A DNA stretch of 33,177 bases from positions 1 through 33,177 of the forward strand of contig NZ_JARBTM010000027.1 in the NCBI RefSeq assembly GCF_029240175.1, in the 5' to 3' direction. This stretch comes from Anaerosolibacter sp. (lineage in GTDB: Bacteria > Bacillota > Clostridia > Peptostreptococcales > Thermotaleaceae). Positions 1 to 5,150 of this stretch are shown here, in pieces. A model generated the notes under the pieces. It was not told the origin of the DNA and did not search any database. It worked only from the letters and a program-made list of their open reading frames with translations. How positions within the stretch are numbered: position 1 is the first letter of the stretch; each line of letters opens with the position of its first letter. Both the position numbers and the translations under genes were made by a program.

Positions 1-21
1 ATAATTTGGGAGGTTTGCTAC

Positions 22-498
22 ATGTTTAATATTGGCGATAAAGTAGTTTATCCGATGCATGGAGCTGGAGTCATTGAGGCTATCGAAGAAAAGGAAATAC
101 TTGGGAAAAAGCGGAAGTATTATATTATGAAGATGCCTTTAGGTGAGATGAAGGTAATGATTCCACTGGATAATGTGGGTGATATCGGCTTGAGAGATAT
201 TATATCCTTGGAAGAGGTAGAACAAGTAATGGCTGTTTTAAGTGACGATACGTCAAAGATGCCAAAAAATTGGAATAGAAGATACAGAGCGAATCTAGAC
301 AAGATCAAGAGTGGAGATATATATGAAGTAGCAGCCGTTGTGAGAAACCTAATGCTCCGTGACAAGGAAAAAGGATTATCTACGGGCGAGAAGAAAATGC
401 TCAACAATGCAAAACAGATATTGGTCAGTGAACTGGTCTTAGCTAGAGGTATTGAAGAGCAAGATGCAGAAATCCTCATTAACGAGGCGGTTCAATAG
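22..498 (+). CDS. CarD/CdnL-family RNA polymerase-binding regulator
   Basis: The 158-residue product matches the CarD/CdnL family in length and layout. Residues 1-60 form the RNA polymerase interaction (Tudor-like) domain, opening FNIGDKVVYPMHGAG as in CarD and the TRCF interaction domain. The remainder is helical and basic, as in the CarD C-terminal DNA-binding part. Known members bind the RNA polymerase beta subunit and stabilise open promoter complexes, often at rRNA promoters. The ATG lies 7-8 bases after GGGAGG. A strong terminator follows directly, so it ends its transcription unit. The family is secure; the target promoters in this organism are unknown. Confidence 0.9.
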   Translation: MFNIGDKVVYPMHGAGVIEAIEEKEILGKKRKYYIMKMPLGEMKVMIPLDNVGDIGLRDIISLEEVEQVMAVLSDDTSKMPKNWNRRYRANLDKIKSGDIYEVAAVVRNLMLRDKEKGLSTGEKKMLNNAKQILVSELVLARGIEEQDAEILINEAVQ

Positions 499-510
499 GA
501 TATGAAACAT

Positions 511-538
511 GAAGCGTCTTATGGGCGCTTCGTTTTTT
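511..538 (+). terminator. Rho-independent terminator after the CarD-type gene
   Basis: GAAGCG (511-516) pairs with CGCTTC (526-531); two more pairs can form inside (517-518 with 524-525) around a TTATG loop. Six T follow at 533-538. These T also form the base of the next long hairpin. Confidence 0.85.
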
Positions 539-578
539 ATATAATAGGAAAGTTTTACTTTCCTATTATATAAAAAAC
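532..578. repeat. Perfect 21-bp inverted repeat with 5-nt loop
   Basis: Bases 532-552 are fully complementary to 558-578, with loop TTTTA at 553-557. The left arm begins with the T tract of the preceding terminator. The right arm ends AAAAAAC, so on the + strand this is not an ordinary terminator. It could be the end of a small mobile element, an RNA processing site, or part of the structured region that follows. Confidence 0.8.
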
Positions 579-585
579 TGGGGTT

Positions 586-703
586 GTAGGGGATGAAATC
601 CCCTGCCCGCATTTAGGAAGGTGCTCAGACAGCTTTGCTGTCGTCGAAGGAAACCTAGGGTTTCCTAGCGAAAGCGTCGGAGACGCTATTTTTATCTTTT
701 TTT
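586..703 (+). other. Array of consecutive hairpins; candidate structured RNA or mobile-element remnant
   Basis: Four clear stems lie end to end. They are 586-594/598-606 (core AGGGGAT/ATCCCCT), 628-633/637-642 (GACAGC/GCTGTC), 648-655/659-666 (AGGAAACC/GGTTTCCT) and 673-678/682-687 (AGCGTC/GACGCT). A weaker stem can form at 609-624, and a GC-GAAA-GC tetraloop at 668-675. All clear stems have 3-nt loops, and a T-rich tract follows (688-703). No ORF or RBS is present. I do not recognise the family. A noncoding RNA, a MITE, or a relict guide RNA of a transposon nuclease are all possible. Confidence 0.5.
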
Positions 704-761
704 CACATGGAGAAAATGATTATGGCATAGTCTTTAAAAATGAGACTAAAAAAATGTCGGG

Positions 762-775
762 TTTCATCGATGAAA
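762..775. promoter_or_regulatory. 14-bp perfect palindrome, possible operator
   Basis: TTTCATCGATGAAA is perfectly self-complementary. It lies about 50 bases upstream of the candidate promoter of the PIN/TRAM gene. A 14-bp palindrome could arise by chance, so a regulator-binding role is only a possibility. Confidence 0.3.
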
Positions 776-825
776 GGGTATAAAATAATATGATAGGGCA
801 AAATTACCAAAAAATGCAAATCCTA

Positions 826-855
826 TTGAAAACCTAGGTGTTTTAGTTATAAAAT
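826..855 (+). promoter_or_regulatory. Candidate sigma-A promoter of the PIN/TRAM gene
   Basis: TTGAAA (826-831) is followed after 16 bases by TATAAA (848-853), or after 18 bases by TAAAAT (850-855). The gene starts at 899 after an AGGAGGT (884-890) RBS. Confidence 0.5.
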
Positions 856-898
856 AGATATACCATGGTTATAATTTTTAGATAGGAGGTGAGAAAGC

Positions 899-2020
899 AT
901 GTTCAATAGAATAATAAGAGGAGCATTAACCTTAGCAGGCGCTTCGGCAGGATATGCCATAGCAATGCTTCTTATGAAACTCGTTGGGATGCAGCAATTA
1001 ATAGAAGTACCCCAGATTACACCAATCATGGAATTGGTAGCAAATGGTATTGGGGCGATTGCCGGTGGAATTATATTTTTTCTTATTACTCCATGGCTGA
1101 TGGAGAAAGGCTTGGATTCAGCAAATTGGGTAGAGGGCGAACTACAAAAAATTCCAACAACGGATATCATCATTGGCTCTATGGGATTAATTATTGGTTT
1201 GTTTATCGCCTACTTGATAAGCCAACTTTTATTAGGCATACCGATACCATTTTTAGGCATGATCTTATCGATCATATTGTATGTGTTCTTGGGATATCTG
1301 GGTGTAAGCATTGCCACGAAGAAAAGAGATGATTTAAGCAATTTAACTTCTTTATTCAAGAAAAACACTGGAACAAAGGAGAAGACTCCTGCAAAGATAG
1401 AGTACAAGAGTCCCCCTAAGATTCTAGATACCAGCGTCATTATTGATGGTAGGATTGCAGATATTACAAAAACAGGATTTGTTGAGGGGCCCCTTGTGAT
1501 ACCAGAGTTTGTACTGGAAGAACTCAGACACATCGCTGATTCATCGGATAGTTTGAAGAGAAATAGAGGACGTAGAGGTCTTGATATCTTAAATCGAATT
1601 CAAAAAGAGCTAAATGTTCAAATTCAGATCACTGATAAGGATTTTGAGGATGTGGCAGAGGTAGATATTAAACTTTTGAAATTGGCTCAATTTATGAATG
1701 GAAAAGTAGTAACAAACGACTACAATTTGAATAAAGTTGCAGAGCTGCAAGGTGTGCCCGTATTAAACATCAATGAGTTGGCCAACGCAGTGAAACCTGT
1801 TGTTTTACCTGGTGAGGAAATGATCGTACAGGTCATAAAAGAGGGGAAAGAATCAGGCCAAGGTGTTGCTTATTTAGATGATGGAACCATGATTGTGGTG
1901 GAAGGTGGAAGAAAGCATATTGGAGAGACGATGGGTGTTTTAGTAACCAGTGTTCTCCAGACTGCAGCAGGAAGAATGATTTTTGCAAAACCAAAGTCAA
2001 TGGCTGATAAAACGGCATAA
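899..2020 (+). CDS. Membrane PIN/TRAM-domain protein (YacL family)
   Basis: This 373-residue protein has four predicted transmembrane segments near residues 7-30, 42-66, 88-112 and 115-138. A cytoplasmic PIN nuclease-like domain follows at about 174-292. Acidic residues expected for PIN metal binding are visible at D177, D183, E208 and D274 (TNDYNLNK). A C-terminal TRAM RNA-binding domain spans about 302-365. This order is that of Bacillus YacL, found in many Firmicutes next to ispD and CarD/DisA genes. The family is presumed to act on RNA at the membrane, but its substrate is not established. The ATG is well placed behind AGGAGGTGA. The gene ends at a terminator. Confidence 0.9.
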   Translation: MFNRIIRGALTLAGASAGYAIAMLLMKLVGMQQLIEVPQITPIMELVANGIGAIAGGIIFFLITPWLMEKGLDSANWVEGELQKIPTTDIIIGSMGLIIGLFIAYLISQLLLGIPIPFLGMILSIILYVFLGYLGVSIATKKRDDLSNLTSLFKKNTGTKEKTPAKIEYKSPPKILDTSVIIDGRIADITKTGFVEGPLVIPEFVLEELRHIADSSDSLKRNRGRRGLDILNRIQKELNVQIQITDKDFEDVAEVDIKLLKLAQFMNGKVVTNDYNLNKVAELQGVPVLNINELANAVKPVVLPGEEMIVQVIKEGKESGQGVAYLDDGTMIVVEGGRKHIGETMGVLVTSVLQTAAGRMIFAKPKSMADKTA

Positions 2021-2038
2021 TACAATATATTTATTTAT

Positions 2039-2065
2039 AAAGCCCAGCTTATGCTGGGCTTTTCT
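2039..2065 (+). terminator. Rho-independent terminator after the PIN/TRAM gene
   Basis: AGCCCAGC (2041-2048) pairs with GCTGGGCT (2053-2060) around a TTAT loop. A short T run follows at 2060-2063. Confidence 0.88.
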
Positions 2066-2105
2066 GCAAGAAAAGATAGATTACATAGGTAAGAATAGAT
2101 AGGTA

Positions 2106-2135
2106 TTGTGGTGAGCTTAGGAAATACTTTATAAT
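2106..2135 (+). promoter_or_regulatory. Candidate sigma-A promoter of ispD
   Basis: TTGTGG (2106-2111) lies 18 bases before a consensus TATAAT (2130-2135), 37 bases upstream of the ispD start. The -10 is perfect and the -35 is weak. Confidence 0.5.
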
Positions 2136-2171
2136 TAAAAGCAGTATAGGTGAGAAAAGGAGTATCAACAG

Positions 2172-2864
2172 ATGAATACAGCGATCATATTAGCAGCTGG
2201 GCAAGGGAAAAGAATGAATGCCGCATCAAACAAACAATACTTAATCTTAAAAGAAAAGCCAATTATTGCTCATACAATCAATGCTTTTGAAAAATGTGCT
2301 TTAATTGATGAAATTATTTTGGTAGTCCATGAACATGAGCAAGAATTCTGCCAAAAAAGTATCTTAGAAAAATATAAATATACAAAGATAAAGGGCTTGG
2401 TGAAAGGCGGTAAAGAAAGACAAGAATCTGTTTATAATGGTCTTAAGGAAATAGGAGAAGAAACGAATATCGTTTTGATCCATGACGGGGCAAGACCGCT
2501 GATTACTGAGCAAGTAATCCAGAGATGCATTCATGGAGCCATAGAACATGGTGCGGTATCGGCTGGCGTACCGATCAAAGAAACCATTAAGATTATGGGC
2601 AAGGACCGTTTCGTAAGCTATACACCCAAACGTGAGGATGTATGGGTTACCCAGACTCCCCAGGCATTTCAGAAAGATATTATCCTAAAGGCTCATGAGT
2701 TTGCTATTGCCCAAGAGATTTTGGGTACCGACGATGCCATGCTAGTAGAGCACATGGGGCTGAAAATAAAGATGGTGGAGGGTGATTATGAAAATATTAA
2801 GATTACAACACCAGAGGATTTGATTGCGGCAGAAGCCATATTGAATTATAAGAGAAAAAGGTAA
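2172..2864 (+). CDS. ispD: 2-C-methyl-D-erythritol 4-phosphate cytidylyltransferase
   Basis: IspD transfers CMP from CTP to methylerythritol 4-phosphate, the third step of the MEP isoprenoid pathway in the cytosol. The 230-residue length is typical. The nucleotide-binding loop AAGQGKRM lies at residues 8-15, conserved K21 follows, and HDGARP, PIKETIK, TQTPQAF and the late TDDAML motif are present. RBS AAAGGAG precedes the ATG. In many Firmicutes ispF follows immediately. Here ispF is at 20277, with a carbohydrate island between. The ispD stop codon is inside the stem of its terminator. Confidence 0.95.
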   Translation: MNTAIILAAGQGKRMNAASNKQYLILKEKPIIAHTINAFEKCALIDEIILVVHEHEQEFCQKSILEKYKYTKIKGLVKGGKERQESVYNGLKEIGEETNIVLIHDGARPLITEQVIQRCIHGAIEHGAVSAGVPIKETIKIMGKDRFVSYTPKREDVWVTQTPQAFQKDIILKAHEFAIAQEILGTDDAMLVEHMGLKIKMVEGDYENIKITTPEDLIAAEAILNYKRKR

Positions 2865-2895
2865 AACAGGTAATATTCCTTGTTTTACCTTTTTT
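2855..2895 (+). terminator. Terminator overlapping the ispD stop codon
   Basis: GGTAAAACA (2860-2868) pairs with TGTTTTACC (2881-2889), with an inner GG/CC pair and loop at 2871-2877. The outer A tract 2855-2859 pairs with the T run 2890-2894. The stop codon TAA (2862-2864) is part of the stem. It ends the housekeeping unit just before the sigma-54 promoter of the island. Confidence 0.85.
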
Positions 2896-2920
2896 ATTTT
2901 GAGGTAATTATGAACAAAGT

Positions 2921-2946
2921 ATGCCACATACTGGCATGAATGTTGC
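2921..2946 (+). promoter_or_regulatory. Sigma-54 (-24/-12) promoter of the aldolase unit, with overlapping palindrome
   Basis: TGGCAT (2932-2937), five bases, then TTGC (2943-2946) match the sigma-54 consensus TGGCAC-N5-TTGC, with exactly 10 bases between the invariant GG and GC. Transcription would start near 2958, about 50 bases before the aldolase gene. The -24 half is also the right arm of a palindrome, TGCC (2922-2925), 7 bases, GGCA (2933-2936). The same geometry recurs at 5102-5116. The expected activator is the LevR-like protein at 5151. Confidence 0.85.
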
Positions 2947-3008
2947 GAATAACTATTATGGAAGTCAATGGATAAAAAGAATATTAGTTAATAAAAGGGG
3001 GAAGTAAT

Positions 3009-3653
3009 ATGCTGCTACAGCAGGAAAGAGAGCTAATTGTAGAGTATGGCAAAAGACTGATTACAAGCGGTCTTACAAAGGGTACAGGAGGGAATATCAG
3101 CATCTATAATCGAGAAAAAGAGCTGATGGCGATCAGTCCCAGCGGATTGGATTATTTTAAAACGAATCCAGAAGATATTGTTGTACTGAACCTTGAGGGG
3201 GATGTTATAGAAGGTAATAGAAAACCATCTAGTGAATTGGAAATGCATAGTATATTTTACAAAAATAGAAAGGATATCAGTGCGGTGGTCCATGCACACT
3301 CTAACTTCGCCACAACTATTGCCTGCCTTAATTGGGAGATTCCTGCAGTCCATTACTTGGTCGCATTTGCTGGTAAGAACGTCAGATGTGCAAAGTATGC
3401 AACATATGGAACCAAAGAGCTGGCGATCAATTCTTTTGAAGGAATGAAAGAAAGAAATGCAGTATTATTGGCAAATCATGGCTTGCTTGCAGGGGCAGAT
3501 AATATCCATCAAGCATTTAATATTGCAGAAGAAATTGAGTTCTGTGCGGAGATTTACTATCGTACAAAAGGGATTGGAGATCCCATTATTCTACCTGAGG
3601 AAGAAATGGAATTAATGTTAGTAAAATTCAAGTCTTATGGACAAAAAAAGTAG
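3009..3653 (+). CDS. Class II (zinc) aldolase, L-fuculose-phosphate aldolase type
   Basis: The 214 residues make one class II aldolase/adducin domain, essentially the length of E. coli FucA (215). TGGNIS (27-32) and SGLDY form the phosphate-binding part. E76 in SSELEMH is the expected catalytic acid, and H95, H97 (HAHS) and H157 (NHG) are the expected zinc ligands. Relatives reversibly cleave ketose 1-phosphates such as fuculose-1-P to DHAP plus an aldehyde, or act as ribulose-5-P epimerases. The sigma-54 promoter upstream and the following DHAP-reductase-like gene suggest an aldolase making DHAP. The AAAAGGGGG RBS fixes the ATG. The sugar specificity is not readable. Confidence 0.85.
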   Translation: MLLQQERELIVEYGKRLITSGLTKGTGGNISIYNREKELMAISPSGLDYFKTNPEDIVVLNLEGDVIEGNRKPSSELEMHSIFYKNRKDISAVVHAHSNFATTIACLNWEIPAVHYLVAFAGKNVRCAKYATYGTKELAINSFEGMKERNAVLLANHGLLAGADNIHQAFNIAEEIEFCAEIYYRTKGIGDPIILPEEEMELMLVKFKSYGQKK

Positions 3654-3730
3654 AAAATACTTATATATACACAGAAAATGAGTATTAAAATTACACGATA
3701 TATATGATAGAGAAAAAAGGGGGGAGTGAA

Positions 3731-4801
3731 GTGGCTAAGGTAGTAATCATAGGTGCAGGTGCAATGGGAAGTGCATTGACAGTACCACTAGAAAGAAATA
3801 ATCATGAAGTTTGTCTTTGGGGAACAGAATTAGATGAAAGAATTATTACAGCCTTGAGAGCCGGAGAATATCACCCCAAACATAATCAGCCCCTACCAAG
3901 CAGCATAAAGACATACTATGCTTATCAGCTTCAAGAAGCCATGGAGGATGCTGAAATTGTAATTGTGGCAATAACATCAGATGCTTTAGCAATGATTTTC
4001 AAAAGGGTTATACAGTATTTGCATGAAGGGATGATTGTCGTTAGTGTTTCAAAGGGATTAGAATATAGTACTTCGGGTGACATTACGATACTTCCCCATA
4101 TACTAGAGGAGCTATTGCCGAATCAATTAAAGAATAAAATACCTATTATAGGCGTAGGGGGCCCGTGTAAAGCCATTGAAGTCGTATGGGAATCATCCAC
4201 ATCTGTTACCTACGCTTGTAAAGACGTTGAATCTGCCCGGAAAGTAAAAGAATTGATTATGACAGACAGGTATAACATTGAAATAACGGAGGACATGGTA
4301 GGTACAGAAATCTGTGCAGCCATGAAAAACGCCTATGCGGTTGGTCTGGGCCTAGCTGAAGGATTCAAAAATAAAGGTGGTTTTCTACATAATAATACAA
4401 AATCAGCGCTATTTAGTTTTGCAGTAGCAGAGATGGCTATACTGGTGAAGGCTTTAGGGGGAGGTCTAGCATCGGTGGTAGGGCTGCCCGGTATTGGAGA
4501 TTTAGAAGTGACGGGAGAGGCTGGAAGAAATAGAACCCTGGGGGAAGTTATTGGTGCAGGACTGCAGGCAAAGGATGCCATTAAAAAGATGCAGGAAGAA
4601 GATATTACAGTTGAAGGTTATAGTGCTATACGATATGGGTATGAATTGTTAAAGCAATTGGAACCAAGAGGGAAATTATCCTTAAAGGAGTTTCCTTTGT
4701 TGGCAGGTTTATATAGGATACTCTATGAGGATGCACTTGCCTATGAAACAATAATAGATATCCTTCAACAGTGTACTGGTAAGTATTCGTGGGATATATA
4801 A
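3731..4801 (+). CDS. Divergent NAD(P)-dependent glycerol-3-phosphate dehydrogenase-like protein
   Basis: I place the start at GTG 3731, behind a strong AGGGGGGAG, rather than ATG 3704, which has no RBS. This gives 356 residues. The N-terminal Rossmann domain opens with IIGAGAMGSAL (6-16). Lysines expected at the active site are in VSKGLE (K108) and AAMKN (K199). The C-terminal GIGDL (254-258) and RN (266-267) resemble GpsA. The GpsA signature is altered: GGPCKAIE stands where GPSFAxE is usual, and the segment after GDL is shorter. It may reduce DHAP from the adjacent aldolase, or act on another phosphorylated polyol. It shares the sigma-54 unit with the aldolase and ends at a strong terminator. 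Confidence 0.75.
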   Translation: MAKVVIIGAGAMGSALTVPLERNNHEVCLWGTELDERIITALRAGEYHPKHNQPLPSSIKTYYAYQLQEAMEDAEIVIVAITSDALAMIFKRVIQYLHEGMIVVSVSKGLEYSTSGDITILPHILEELLPNQLKNKIPIIGVGGPCKAIEVVWESSTSVTYACKDVESARKVKELIMTDRYNIEITEDMVGTEICAAMKNAYAVGLGLAEGFKNKGGFLHNNTKSALFSFAVAEMAILVKALGGGLASVVGLPGIGDLEVTGEAGRNRTLGEVIGAGLQAKDAIKKMQEEDITVEGYSAIRYGYELLKQLEPRGKLSLKEFPLLAGLYRILYEDALAYETIIDILQQCTGKYSWDI

Positions 4802-4840
4802 TAAAAACGGCCTAAGAAGTATCTTAGGCCGTTTTTATTA
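4799..4840. terminator. Strong, probably bidirectional terminator
   Basis: Bases 4803-4817 pair perfectly with 4822-4836 (core CGGCCTAAGA/TCTTAGGCCG) around an AGTA loop. A and T tracts on either side extend the stem to 4799/4840. It overlaps the stop codon of the preceding gene. Confidence 0.92.
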
Positions 4841-5099
4841 TATATGTATGGGATTGTCCAATTCCATTGGAATGATTTGTTCGTCTGTGGCATAAAGTGT
4901 TTTAGAAATACGAAAAGATATAGAACTTTTTGTGACAGATGGTGTGTGGCTTAAATCCAATTTGGCAGCAGGGGTAAATAAAAATGTTGGAGTTAATAAA
5001 AAACGAGATTTGGGGATTCTTTGAAAATACAGAAGAAAACAGATTTTAGCACATAGAGAAATAAATAAATGGTTGCAAAGAAAAAAGTTGTGTACAATA
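4841..5099 (+). promoter_or_regulatory. A+T-rich upstream region of the activator operon; candidate activator sites
   Basis: This non-coding stretch precedes the -24/-12 promoter. Near its start are overlapping inverted repeats: ATTG-TC-CAAT (4853-4862), TCCAAT-TCC-ATTGGA (4857-4871) and ATTCCA-T-TGGAAT (4861-4873). Such sites would suit an enhancer-type activator, but they lie about 250 bases from the promoter, further than usual. I see no ORF with an RBS here. Confidence 0.35.
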
Positions 5100-5127
5100 T
5101 GTGCCGGCAAATGGCACAGGTATTGCT
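5100..5127 (+). promoter_or_regulatory. Sigma-54 (-24/-12) promoter of the activator-PTS operon, with overlapping palindrome
   Basis: TGGCAC (5112-5117), five bases, then TTGCT (5123-5127) is a perfect -24/-12 element, with GG and GC 10 bases apart. The predicted start near 5138 leaves a leader of only about 13 bases, just holding the AGGTGG RBS. TGTGCC (5100-5105) and GGCACA (5113-5118) form a palindrome over the -24 element, with the same TGCC-N7-GGCA core as at 2922-2936. The LevR-like gene would therefore be under its own type of control. Confidence 0.9.
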
Positions 5128-5150
5128 ATTAAAAAAGGCAGGTGGAATAA

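Noticed and set aside
532-578. Second + strand terminator after the CarD-type gene
   Set aside because: The right arm is followed by ACTGGGG rather than T; only the first hairpin (511-538) has a proper T tract.
2855-2895. GGTAAAACA/TGTTTTACC palindrome as an activator binding site for the 2932 promoter
   Set aside because: The stem plus T run is fully explained as the ispD terminator; a double role cannot be shown from sequence.
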